From positions 7,313,206 through 7,377,205 of the forward strand of contig OZ038459.1 in NCBI GenBank assembly GCA_964036195.1: 64,000 nt of DNA, in the 5' to 3' direction. The translations under genes were made by a program, and so were the position numbers. The notes under the pieces were generated by a model, which was not told the DNA's origin, made no database searches, and saw only the letters and a list, made by a program, of their open reading frames with translations. Origin of the DNA: Sphaerolaimus hirsutus. Lineage: Eukaryota; Nematoda; Chromadorea; Monhysterida; Sphaerolaimidae. Numbering within the stretch: the stretch's first letter is position 1; the number at the start of each line of letters is the position of its first letter. Shown here in pieces: positions 25,101 to 40,065 of this stretch.

Positions 25101-25224
25101 TATTGAAGTATTTTGCGAAGTATGTAAATAGTGAATTCGTTGTTGAATTTACCTTGAATGTTTTTAATTAAATATCAGCTATGCAGGTAAAATATGTCAG
25201 GTGAGCAACACTCACAAATTATAT

Positions 25225-25376
25225 GCAAATTGCATGTGTACACCTACGCAACAAAAACGTCACTGCTTTTTCTTGCAGATATAGAACTTTATCTTGGAAT
25301 CAAGGAACTTTTTCACTTTTTTGTTGTCACAGGGGGCCGTGTAAATGCTCTTCACAACATGCCAATGGCTCAGATC
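25225..25376. repeat. Degenerate copy of the GGCGTTTACAC element
   Basis: It resembles 63420-63540 (ATGTGTACAC, TTTCTTGCAGATATAGAACTT, then GTCACAGG and GTGTAAATGCTC). The terminal repeat on the left is missing, so it is a decayed, partial copy. Confidence 0.5.
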
Positions 25377-25897
25377 ACATGGAAATATCCATGTGCAATT
25401 AGGTATGCCTCAGTGAAACCGCGAGAAACCTACAATGCGAGAAAATTATGCCAAGTGTTGTGGCTCATGATTCTGCTGGGATATGGTAGATTTAGTTCAA
25501 AGTGTCTACCATACTAAAGCGATGTTTGTGCACCAGGCTGTGGCTATTTAATATGTGTCTGAGACGTTTCCGATACATAACCTTAATCAAAGTTGGCTAT
25601 AATACGCCTACTTATTTACTTACTTAATACGTGCCATTTATGATGGCGTGCTGAATGCTTGATAGTCATTCATTGGCTGCTCGTCATCGTCATGCCGTTG
25701 GTGTCAACCAAATTATTCATGGATAAAATAAATATTTATGATTACGGTCGCTCACACACGGGTGGTCACGTTGCATTACTTGGTGTCGAGTGTTACTCTA
25801 ATTGAAATGTAATCGCATCCGACAAGCACTTTACATGGCATATGGTTACAACCTTGAGACTTACAAATCCCAACCCTATTCTGATTTATCTGGGTTA

Positions 25898-26081
25898 CCG
25901 TATTACCTCGAATTATCTCCCCTTGAATTAACCCCCCCTCGAATTACCCCCCCCCCCCCTCAAAATGGGCTGGGGAAATAATAAACCCCCCCTCAAACCC
26001 CCCCCCTCGTTTAACCCCCCCCCCCCTCTCGGGAGCACTATGAAACAATCACCCCCCGGGGGGTATTTCGAGGAAATACGG
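25898..26081. mobile_element. Poly-C MITE (184 bp)
   Basis: It runs CCGTATTACCTCGAATTATC to GGGTATTTCGAGGAAATACGG, with TA at both edges. The interior is poly-C with CTCGTTTAACCC. Confidence 0.8.
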
Positions 26082-26156
26082 TACTTATTTGCATCGCAGC
26101 TACACTTACACGCTCATTTGTGTACAATTGTACTTCAAGGGGAACTCAATATTAGA

Positions 26157-26335
26157 ATACCGTATTTCTTCTAATAGAAGAGCGCCGTTCTATTTTTTCG
26201 TCAACTATTTTACCTGCCGTCCTATTGGAAGATGTCATTCTATTTTTGCGCCATTTTTCACACATTTTTGTGAAATGGACATTTTTTGGCGAAATTGCTG
26301 TGTGCAAGGTAACTATTCTGCAATGTAGTGTACAA
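26157..26335. repeat. CTATTGGAGGTGCCGTTCTATT repeat
   Basis: It consists of variants of 'tcttctaatagaagagcgccgttctatt'. Similar stretches occur at 3125-3275 (and 10303-10453), 31655-31790 and 57890-57990. This dispersed family is not part of a gene. Confidence 0.55.
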
Positions 26336-26424
26336 CAATAAAATGTAGACAAAGATATTTCAGATGTTTGAACACTGACATATTGTGGGTTCAATGTCGA
26401 TACATTTGAGTTAAATAATGACAC

Positions 26425-27746
26425 TGTGGCCTGAAAAATGAGTTAAAATATAAAACAGTTTTGTCGCTCTAGAACCAAGATACTTTGGGTTAAAAAAGGA
26501 CACGCTTTAGCTTACGAATGGAGGGGTATGAAAACGCTGTGGTCAAATATCGGGTTTCCCTCGTATCTTGACATTGCCACTAATTGTCAATTCAATCTAA
26601 CTTTGGTAATCTCATGGAGTTATAATCTGATCGGAAACTTTGTTACAATTTGATGTTGAACCCAGCCAAGGTAGCGAACACATGTATTTTATGGCAAAGT
26701 TTCTGTGTGTTTTTGCAGTACCGTTGGATAGAAATTTATGCAGGAGTACATGGTCTAAAAATTCTGCCGTTTTCTGGTGCCTTGAGCATCTAATTTATAA
26801 TTTACAATGTAATATAGAGGCATAGGGTGCTATTTGTTGAACTACCCAACCAGGTTTACACTCCTGGAAGAAAGTCTTTGTACATTCGATTTTTTGGTTC
26901 AGTGGTGAACAAAACATTAAATATGCGTTACTGAGGGGTGGAACTCATACATAGGGACGGTGATTATGTTGACCCCTCACAGTAGTAATATGGCCTCTGT
27001 CCTGCATATGTAGTCAATATTTTGGTAACCTTCCGTGTATTTTTTTCTGCTTTTTTACATCTCGCTTAATGGGCGCAGCCATGAGCTGGCACTACGCCAA
27101 AATTTTGAATTGTCATTCAATTCAAAAATACACACCATGCCGGGTCGATATTTGTCTGCTGATCGATGGCAGACGATTATCAAAATCACAGAGAGTGTGA
27201 GATTGCTGTGGCAGTCAGCTGTTTTAAACCATTACAAATTTGTGAATAAGTGTTAGGTACATATTTTAGCAGTGCAGGTCTTATTCGTCATTTAAAAATG
27301 TTGTTTCCTTTGTTTAAACTTTTTCACAAAAAGGACAAAGACTTTTTTCCACTGGAAATTGAATTAGGATGGCTGCCAAATGGGCAGCAACGCTCCCAGA
27401 AAGCTAAAAATCGACATGTGGCTAAAGGCACCTTAATCTACAAAAATTCGTCCCGCGTATATCCACACGGGTCGCATGTTAGTAGGGTAGACATTGTTTT
27501 TTGTTCCTGATCAGGAGGACAAAGACATTTTTCCAGGAGTGTACCTACCTAGATGGCTAGATTTATACAGCGTGTGTATGCTCATTGTTCTTCATTCAAA
27601 ATTCGCAATTGGCACTATCTTTATGTAGGTATTCGGGTTTGTCAAAATGTTGATTAACACGAGAAATGTATGATATATCCATCCATATCGACAAGCAACA
27701 TGGTGTCCACCGTAAAAAGTAAGCCTGCCTTAGCAGACTCTATCTA
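26425..27746. other. No gene recognised
   Basis: AT-rich unique sequence. Plus-strand frames at 27035-27256 and 27250-27510 are open but have no recognisable domain or splice context, and I do not call them. Confidence 0.4.
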
Positions 27747-28099
27747 CCGTATTTCATCGAATTACCCCCTTGAATTAGCCCCGCCCCCCGAAATACCCAC
27801 AGGTCTTTTCGAGCTGGGGAAAATAAACCCCCCTCGAAATACCCCCCATCTGGAATAAGGTTCATAATGTGTACAATGTACATGATGTATTAATTGCTGC
27901 CAATACGCATCACAGCTACACATATACTAGTTTGTGTAGCCATCTACGTTGATATGTCTAAATGTATCCTGTTTCATCACGTTTATTTCCATTTCTGGGC
28001 AAATAATATCCCCCCTCGAATAAACCCCCCTCGAAATACCCGATCAAAATTCCCACTCTGAAAAAGTAAACCCCGTGGGGGTATTTCGAGGAAACACGG
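27747..28099. mobile_element. Poly-C MITE (353 bp)
   Basis: It runs CCGTATTTCATCGAATTACC to GTATTTCGAGGAAACACGG, with TA on both sides. The centre (GTACATGATGTATTAATTGC, TTTGTGTAGCCAT) is shared with 49189-49930. Confidence 0.8.
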
Positions 28100-28621
28100 T
28101 AGATCGCTTCAAAGCACGCGCTTCAAAATGGGCCACCCTGCAACTGTCAGATAACGGAGTTCGCGTGATAGAGCGCCCTGAGCGACCGAGCAGACTTTTT
28201 GTACGTCCTCTAATTGCTGCATGCTAAGAAACTTAATTGCAAGCGACATAACCCACGCACAATGCACGTTGTATATCTCGCGAATGTCTCGAGCATAGGC
28301 GCCATAAGTGCTTGTGCACTTGTGAATGTCACAAGCGGAATTTTTTGTGTCACAAGCAGAAATTTCACTGTCACATTGTGACATTCACAAGCGTGTATTG
28401 TACAAACGTGAATGAATTCTCAAAATCGCTAAAATTTGCTCCATTTTGCCGATTTTCACTCCTAAAATCACTACTTTCATCTATTTACATGGTTATATAC
28501 CTATTTTTACACATTTTTATTTATACTTATAGTGATTTAGAAATTTTTGGCTGGCTGCCAACCTCACATAAGTGCTCCGATAAAAAGGTGTCACATGGTG
28601 AAATTTTGGCTAATGTGAATG

Positions 28622-29370
28622 CAGAGTTGCGAAAGCGTATTTACGCTTACCCTAAATACCCGGGTAAATGGGTATTTATACTTACGCTTACGCTTATGCT
28701 TTCATAAAATACCCGTACGCTTTATTACGCTTTCCCGGCGGAAATACCCGGGTACTAAAAGCGTAAATTTTTTTCACGCAACCCAGTTTTTGAAAAAGGA
28801 AGAAAGGAACAGAAAGTGATTGAGAAAGCGTACAAAAAAAACGTGTGTGCGCTAACCGAGTGAAAATAGCGGCACATGTGCAATTGTGTCGTCTAGCAAT
28901 ATCGTGGCTTAGGATAAGGAATTTTGGGTCAGATAATGGATACCGTATTTCCTCGAAATACACCCAGGGTTTTTCTCCAAGTGCAAAATATAAGCGTCTA
29001 GGTATACACTTACATAAGTATGTACCTATTAACCTAGTTGATATAAGCCCTGTCCTAATATAACTCTGTATTCTATTTAACATGTGTTTCACATTGCACA
29101 GATACCAAACTGCAGTTTTTGGACATTATTTGACACATTTTTGGTAGGGGTATTTTGAGGGCGTATTTTGAGTAAATACGGTAATCCGATAATCTGATGC
29201 TCAACAGCAAGAGCACCTTGTAAAACTTTTTTTACGCTTACGCTTTATTTTATGCTTTCCTAGGTCTTTTAAAAATACCTTACGCTTTTAGTATCCATAC
29301 CCATAATTTGGAAAGTGTATTTACGCTTACGCTTACGCTTTCCAAAAATACCGGTATTTTAACAACTCTG
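28622..29370. mobile_element. hAT MITE, CAGAGTTGCGAAAG ends (TTTACGC type)
   Basis: A perfect 8-bp duplication TGTGAATG (28614-28621, 29371-29378) flanks CAGAGTTGCGAAAGCG and TTTTAACAACTCTG. Subterminal arrays of TTACGC are present at both ends. A poly-C MITE (28943-29181, TA flanks) is inserted within. Confidence 0.92.
28943..29181. mobile_element. Poly-C MITE nested in a hAT MITE
   Basis: It runs CCGTATTTCCTCGAAATACACC to TTTGAGTAAATACGG, with TA on each side. It lies entirely inside the hAT element 28622-29370, so it is the younger insertion. Confidence 0.8.
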
Positions 29371-29378
29371 TGTGAATG

Positions 29379-30656
29379 TCACAAGCGCAAATTGAGACCT
29401 TGCGCCGCCTATGGTCTCGAGACTGGCCGCTGTTTCTTAAAGTCTGGTAAAGTATTTAGTAAAAAATATACATGGTTGGAAGGTTCTTGAGTTCGGATAT
29501 TGTGATACCGCGATGAATTGATCTGCTATAGCGCGGTCATTACCGGTCTTGCGGTGCAGTGCAACGATGGCATGGAAATTGTCGCAAAGTGTAAAAAATG
29601 GATTTTGTTTGGGATTTTTAGATTCTAAAGAATCTATGATTTTTAAAATGTTCACATTGCATAGTTTCATAATTGGATTCGATCCTGAATTCAATAGGTG
29701 TAAATACTCCGCGTACCGCCGAGAATAGGTAAATACCTATATAGGTATTTTAAAAGTTGAAAGTCTTTAAAAATAAGTATTCCGTGGAAAAATCGTTTTA
29801 AAGCATTCAAACTCGATTATAAAACAAAATTTGATGGTGGTCAATCAATCGTTTTAGTACCGAAAAATCTGTATACTTTTTTTATCAATTCACTTTTTTC
29901 TCAGATATTTCCATCATCGGTGCGTTGTGCGATTACGCACATAAAGTTCAAATGTATTTGCGCGATGTAAGGAAATGCAGCGCCGTATTGCGAGTGAGTG
30001 CGGTCGACAGAAATTCATGCCCAACATAGGGTCCGTCCCTAGCTGAAATCAAACTTTGCCTTGTCGCTCTCGTGTAACAATGAACTTAATGCAATGGGCA
30101 ACTTTTTCAACCTGTCGCGTACACAGGGGACTTGAATACTCGAAGCGGAGTTGTTAAAGAAAACACTGTATTCCGTGGGTGCCATTTTTCATGGGGTGGG
30201 TTTCACTATTTATGTTGGAAGACATCTACCTAATTGTTTTTCGCACAAAACAAACATCTCATCCTTTCTGTTCGGGGTCGGTGCATCCAATTTGTTTAGT
30301 AGAAATGCATGTGTTCATGTTCATCAATCGTGATATGTGCCAGCTAAACATCTAGCGTGTGAGGGTAGCGAAGAAATGTTTCTCACAGGCACCATGCAAT
30401 ATTATACAAAAATTCTCCCAAGGTAGTTTAGCCTTGTTCGTTGTTTCCTAGGCTGGATGCAACAGCACGTATAGCAACTAGGTCTTGTAGCAACTAATCT
30501 GATGCTAAATAGTAGATTAAAAAATCCATAGTCGCTAGTTCATACATTTGGTTGCTAAATCACACAATGAAAGACACCTGCAACGAAATGTGCTCATAAG
30601 GGTGCATATGGATCTATTAACTCAAACACATGGGTAAGTAATGCAGACACGTGAGC
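29379..30656. other. No gene recognised
   Basis: Unique, AT-rich sequence with one TACTCCGCGTACCGCCGAG fragment near 29706. No coding or RNA feature supported. Confidence 0.4.
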
Positions 30657-30664
30657 CATGGCAG

Positions 30665-31613
30665 TAGGGCTTGAAACTTGATTTCTTTCAAACTCGAGTT
30701 CGAGTCGCAACCCCAAATTTTTTCCAGTCGAGTTGGCGAGTCGAGTCGGGCGAGCCAGTGAAAGGTCGAGTCGAGTCAGGCAAAAATCTCGAGTCTTGAG
30801 TCGAGTCGGATGCGTTACTTTTTGGTATGACCCTTGCAGTAATTTTTGACACTGGTTTCTCTACCAATGTTTTCACACACACTTTTGAAGTCTAAATGCC
30901 AATAGTTCATTTAAATATCAAGATAAAGCAAAAATAGAACTTTTTATCACTCATGTTGCTACAAGTAAAGTTGCAAAAATAAAATCAGCCTATGGATGGA
31001 AAATCAACATTTTTTGGATCAGTGCCAACATTGTGCAATGTGGTGTGGTGGTGTGTGTGTTTCACATGTGCCGCTGCACATGCTAGTTTACTGCCAGATT
31101 TTGGTAAACTCATAAATCGGCTTTGAATGCATTTGAATTTACCAGAATGATGTATCTATCAACTGCAGTTGATGGGGATTAAGGATAACTCATTTCGGTA
31201 AACTCAAATGCATTTTATCAAAGCTGATTTATGAGTTTACCAAAATCTGGCGCTAAACTAGCATGCACATGCACATTATGTAGAATTGTATGGTAGTAAG
31301 AAATTTGAGTTTTAACACCATCCAATACATATGCCAAGCCAATGCACAATATATCACGCATCTGGTGTGGAAATGCACGCTCGTGCGCAAAATTTTTGAA
31401 AAATATGTTTAAAATTTCATAACAAAATTGATATTTTAGGACATTATTCAATGGAAACCCTGACTCGAAATTTGCCAAAATTTCGAGTCGAGTCGGGCAA
31501 AAACATCCAGTCTCGAGTTTGGACCGTATTTTTCTGGTCGAGTCAGACAATTTGAGTTGGTACCCTGTTTTACCCTCGAGTCACTAGTCGAGTCGAGTTG
31601 AGTTCGAGCCATA
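30665..31613. mobile_element. hAT-like element with GAGTCGAGTCGAG subterminal arrays
   Basis: The left end is TAGGGCTTGAAACTTG and the right end GAGTTCGAGCCATA. The flanks CATGGCAG and CGTGGCAG form an 8-bp duplication with one mismatch. Subterminal tandem GAGTCGAGTCG repeats occur at both ends in inverted orientation. A smaller fold-back (31080-31265, ends GCTAGTTTACTGCC-like) is nested in the centre. Confidence 0.75.
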
Positions 31614-31972
31614 CGTGGCAGTGCATGTTTCAGTGGTATATCAAAGTTTACGTAGTGTATTTCTTCTAATATAAGAGTGCCATTCTATTTCTTTACCCAT
31701 GATCAACTTTTTTGCTTGCCATTCTACTTTTTTGCCTGTTCTACTGGAGGTGCCATTCTATTGGAGATGTCATTCTATTTTATACACAAATTTTTCACAC
31801 ATTTTTATTTGAACATAGTTTGCTTTAAAAATATCTTGAATGACCATTTAACATCAGAGCATCAATTCAAACAAAACATTATATGAAAACAAGTAGTTAT
31901 TGTATATAACAGTTCACTTTTCATTACTGTCCTATATGCAATATCCATATTCAATAATATAATGTGAGTGAA

Positions 31973-32206
31973 CAGGTGCCAGTTTAGCAAGTGGTAAAGT
32001 GAGAAGTAAAATGGCAAAGGTGAAGTAAAGGTGCAAAGGCAAAGTGAAATGGCAAGTAAAATGGCAAAAGCAAAGTAAAATCATAAAAAGACAAAGTAAT
32101 TTCACTTTGCATTTGCTATTTTACTTCTTAATTCACTTCATTTTTGTCATTTCACTTTGCTTTTGCTGTTTTACTTCTCATGTCTCCACTTGTGGAACTG
32201 GCCCCA
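31973..32206. mobile_element. Fold-back MITE, CAGGTGCCAGTT ends
   Basis: It runs CAGGTGCCAGTTTAGC to TGGAACTGGCCCCAG, with inverted AAGTAAAATGGCAAAG repeats. It is a relative of 19239-19478 with more substitutions. Confidence 0.65.
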
Positions 32207-32654
32207 GATGTATTCATTTATGTTACCACTGCTTACCTTTTTTAATTTATCACAAAGATGAACTTGCTCTGTCTAAATAATACAATTATGCTAAGTGTTT
32301 GTGTGAGCTGCATGGTGTATAGCAAATATTTATATAGGTTGCTAAATGCATCACGAGGTTGCCATATTTATAGATCATTGATGAGTTGCTAAATCATACA
32401 TAGTATTCCATGGGAAAACAGACGTGGGGTTGCTAATTAGTATGCCGTTGTGGTTGCTACATAGGTATATCCACGGTTGCTATTCGCGCCCCTGCCGTTT
32501 CCGATGAGTAAGTTGTTGCGAGGGAGGCCGATTTGCAGAGTTCAGTCGAGTCCCTCTGTGGGTTATCACGTAACTGCGTGGGGACTAAACCTGAACCTTA
32601 ATGCGCATACAGTATATTTAGTATTAGTTAGTATTTAACTTTAATTTGTATAAA

Positions 32655-33010
32655 CCCTTTTGTATCGAGGTTCTGCTTCCGCTACACCATTACCCACGAT
32701 AAAAATTACAAATGTAATGTTAATATGCTAATCCCACGAATGGCTTATTTTACTTTTCTCGAATAACTTCGGAAGTGCTTTTTACATATTTTTACAGTGA
32801 GGCACGAGAAGAATCGACCTAAAATTGAACACTGTTTTTAGTAAATTTTTAATTCTTCTTAAAAACGTGTGTTCTCCTGAACTATTCAAATATACTTGAA
32901 TCTACTTTTTTTCGATTGTTTCTGAATTCGGGTATAACCCCAGGTCTGAGCGAACAGGGGAAAAAGTATAACCACCACCCCCCCCCCCCACCCCGAAATA
33001 GGCCCCGTCC
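32655..33010. repeat. Dispersed repeat, copy 2
   Basis: Direct-orientation partner of 21862-22190, with scattered substitutions and small indels. It continues into sequence ending in GGGTGTATTTCGAGGAAATACG near 33190, the right-end motif of the poly-C family. Confidence 0.7.
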
Positions 33011-33661
33011 TGATATGTATATCCTGTTTGGTCACATTTATCGCCCGTTTTGGGTGTGTAAAAGCCTATTCTGTACAACTATACGTCAGCAAAATTTCTG
33101 GTTACATCATAAACCGCCCTCGAATAAGCCAAGGCCCATATCTCAAAATTATGCTGGCGAAAAAAGCCCTGGGTGTATTTCGAGGAAATACGATATTTGC
33201 GATAATAACTGGAAATGACCATAGTAGGTAAATTTTTACATAGCCCACAAGATTTGTAATTTTCAAAGTGGCGTAATTGTGTAAAAATATGAATAAGCGC
33301 CGCCATTGCTTATACTCCATCGTGGCGGTACCGTAAATACATTCTGGCGCGTTTCCAATTTTTCCATCACTCCGGGCCGCCGTAATCTAATCCACGGGTT
33401 TCGGGGTAATCTAATCCAATGCTTTAGAATCGCATTGATATGTATGTTATAAGGCTAAAAAACGTCCTTGCAACAACAGGAGTTTTCATTTATAATATTC
33501 AATTTGATATGTTTGATATGATCTATGTACATAAATAGTTTGATTTAACCAATCGTCGAACGAAACGCGATCACAAAAAAAGCCTAACAAATCCAAACCA
33601 AAAAAAACAATCAACAACAAAAAGGTCGATAGCCGAAATTGTCGATAGCCGATCGGTGGCC

Positions 33662-36832
<3,171 letters not shown>

Positions 36833-36882
36833 TTTAAAATCGCTTCACAAAATAAAATGGCAGGAAAAGAATCACGCCCAGT

Positions 36883-36891
36883 CTTTTATAT
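36883..36891 (-). promoter_or_regulatory. TATA box of the collagen gene
   Basis: On the minus strand it reads ATATAAAAG, about 50-60 bases upstream of the collagen ATG (36832). That position predicts a 5' leader of roughly 25-30 bases. It is inferred from sequence and spacing only. Confidence 0.55.
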
Positions 36892-38143
36892 GGCGGAAAT
36901 CACCGCCACTAGTTGTTTTTGCGCGGATGTTAATTATCAAGATGACCCGAATTTTATTCGCGAACTGTCCATGCAAACTGAGTTTTTCCCATTGTATCGA
37001 CCGTGCGAAACGAGTATAACGACAAATGGAAAAAATGGGTCGACCCAGTAAACTGTATATTGCGTCCATCTTGCACTAACCCAATTCAATATTATTGGGT
37101 CGGTTGAATTGAAATTTCGCGATAAAATTTCACCAACGAAGTTTTCAGCGGATGAAAAAATCTTTATTTTGACCTCGGGAAATGTATACAACACGCGATC
37201 GATTTCGCAGTCTTTGTTTATGATTTTGTACGTATCGGCATGCGGTTTTTTACGTGACTATAAATGCACTGAAATTTTTGCACCAAATTCTTTGCACTAA
37301 GTTTTCTGTGAATCCCGTTTCTTACCGTGGAAAATTTGAATGAGTCTTGCAGCTCAGCGCTGCCTGTCATCATCATGAGTGTCATGCTCACGTTTATGCT
37401 AAAAGTATCACGGTATTTACACATTTTTTTTACATGAGAGAGAATCACAGATAGCCATTAACTCAACAAAAGTATTCAATCTCATGCTCAACCGCCAATG
37501 TTAAACCCACATGTTGTTTTCCGTTTGGGATTACATCTTGTCGTTGGAAGAATTTTTTATAATGTGAAGAGTTCAGACGTCAAACAAAATGGCTTCCGAC
37601 CGATGGGAAATGGGCTAAAGCACTTATAACTCTTAATGATAAAACGAAAATGTCCAGCGGCTTTATTCATTTCAGTAAACATTCACCAGCAATCATTAAA
37701 TTAAACATCACAATGTTTGCGATGACTAGGGTGTCAACTGGATGTCAAATAGGGTTCGGACGATATGACTTTTCGATACCGATATTCGATATTAAATATT
37801 AAAAATTGCTCGATATCCGATATCGATATTTTCGATATTTCGATATTTTACTTTTGGTACAGCAAGGCATTTTTCAAGTGACTTATTGTATCTTCATGTG
37901 GTTGTAAACATGGTTGATCATCTCTTTACTGAAATGTAAATGGTGATTTTAACAAGGTTCACAACAGTCAAAATGTATCAGGAAAACAATAATTGATAGA
38001 CATCCCAGTTCATACTGATAACACATTTGCTTAAGGGCATTTTGCAAGAAAAGCAGCATATCAACATTTTCTGGTAGGTAGGAAACCAAGCCAAATACAA
38101 GAAACGTTAAACAAGCACTCCAACAAAAATTAAATTGTAAATA

Positions 38144-38600
38144 CCGTATTTCCTCGAAATACCCCCCCCCCCTGAAATACCCCCCCCCTCGTTGACCCCC
38201 CCCCCCCTCTCGAGACCACTATGAAACAATCACCCCCCCCCCTCGAAATACCCCCCCCCCAAATTGAGTGTAAAGGGAACGTACATGACAATAACTGTAG
38301 TTTGTGTTCAGTGTACTGCAGAAAACACGTTAAAACAATGTCGGTGTCACGTTAGAACAGTGTACATACCATCTACATACTAATATTAGTCTACAGAACC
38401 TTATAAATGGCGGTTTTTGTTGCATTTTCGACGTCTGCGTACGTTTCAGACGACAATTTTGTACTTGGTTTTCAAAAATTTTCTTGTGAAACAATAACCC
38501 CCCCCCCCTCGAAATACCCCCCCCTCGTTTAACCCCCCCCCCCCTCTCGGGACCACTATGAAACAATCACCCCCCGGGGGGGTATTTCGAGGAAATACGG
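38144..38600. mobile_element. Poly-C MITE nested in the hAT element
   Basis: It runs CCGTATTTCCTCGAAATACC to GTATTTCGAGGAAATACGG, with TA flanks. The middle is nearly the reverse complement of 49938-50389, so the two belong to one ~450-bp subfamily. Confidence 0.85.
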
Positions 38601-38620
38601 TACTTCACTTTTTTTCATTA

Positions 38621-39136
38621 AGCCGGAATTAGAGCTCAGCGTCGATTAGACGTGAAATGACAACGTAAATGGCAGTCATAAAATTAATTATACACGAGTG
38701 TGGATCATGCTACGGGTCTACAATTTTCTAAGGATAATATATGAATCAATACCTTAAACGTGTCGAATACTGAGTGTTATCAGCCACAACTAGAGCGAAT
38801 TGAAAAATTCAATTTTTATCATTCTACGTCATCATTTACGTCAGGGAACAAACTTTACATTTCACGTCAATGATTGCAAGCAACCGTTGACGTGAAATGT
38901 AAAGTTAGTTCCCTGACGTAAAATGATGACGTAGAATGATAAAAATTGAATTTTTCAATTCGCTCTAGTTGTGGCTGATAACACTAAGTATTGGACACAA
39001 TTAAGGTATTGATTCATATATTATCCTTAGAAAATTGTAGACCCGTAGCATGATCCACACTCGTGTAATTAATTTTACGACGTCATTTTACGTCGTCGTT
39101 TCACGTCGAATCGACGCTGAGCTCTAATTCCGGCTT
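38621..39136. mobile_element. Almost perfect fold-back element
   Basis: AGCCGGAATTAGAGCTCAGC returns inverted as GCTGAGCTCTAATTCCGGCT. Arms of about 250 bases are nearly identical, with the centre at about 38877-38890. High arm identity implies a young insertion or gene conversion between arms. Confidence 0.85.
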
Positions 39137-40065
39137 CAAGAAAAAGATTATAAACACATCACACATATCTTGAAATGAAAATAATGGCCCAAGTTGGGGG
39201 CACAATACAGGTTTGATATATCAGAAAAATGGTCGATATTTGATATCGATATTCAAAAATGGTCAATATTCGATATCGATATTCAAAAATGGTCGATATT
39301 CGATATCGATATTTGAAAATGGTCGATATTCGATATCGATATTTGAAAATGGTCGATATTCGATATTTTGTCAAAATGTTCGATGTCGATATTCGATATT
39401 CGACATGAAAAAACTGTCGATATCCGATATTCGATATTCAATACGATATATCGTCTGAACCCTAATGTCAAACTGAACTTTCATTTCAACTCCTTTGGCA
39501 TTTCTTTTCATTTACCCACCTCCAGTCCAGATGACTTCCATTCGAACAAATGCTTTTTTGCAGTTAAATTTGTCTTGAATTTTCTAGTCAGAAAACCTTT
39601 TTTGTCGATACCCTAGTCAACATCACCTTTAAATCACTTTTAAATCTAAAAATCAGAAAATCACAGACAGTCCATAACCTCACTTTAATCACTGAAAGCA
39701 CCCATCGTCGTGAAAATTGACTAGGTACATTGTTGCTGAAATTGCGAGAAACACTTCACATCACAAAATTGTGATAGACACTTTCCGATGCTGGCGCTTC
39801 CGCACACATCACCAACACATAAATACCTTTCCTTGCCAGTGCCATATAAAAAAAAGAATGAAGTGTCTTCATGCAAATTTTTCTGATGTGTGTGGAGCAG
39901 TACCTAATTAAAAAGCGCCAGGACTTTGGCGCCAAGCGCCATGGCGCTTTTCCCACTCTCAGCGCCAAGCGCCAGAAGTGCATGGCGCTTTTTGCTTTGG
40001 CGCTAGTGCCAAGCGCCAGCGCCAGGCATTTTGTTCCTGGCGCTGGGCAAAACTGTTTCACCTAC

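Larger units (their letters stand above)
37750..39464. mobile_element. hAT element, TAGGGTTC ends, only in copy 1
   Basis: Ends TAGGGTTCGGACGATAT and ATATCGTCTGAACCCTA are flanked by a perfect 8-bp duplication ATGTCAAA (37742-37749, 39465-39472). The duplicate region at about 59900 has a single ATGTCAAA followed by CTGAACTTTC, an exact empty site. Subterminal reiterated GATATCGATATT blocks are present. A poly-C MITE (38144-38600) and a fold-back (38621-39136) are nested inside. No transposase. Confidence 0.95.

Noticed and set aside
25194..25517. 107-codon plus-strand open frame
   Set aside because: It overlaps a degenerate mobile element also seen at 63420-63540 and has no recognisable domain.
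39159..39458. Repetitive Y-R-I-S-T-I-F frames
   Set aside because: Translation of reiterated GATATCGATATT at the end of a hAT element.
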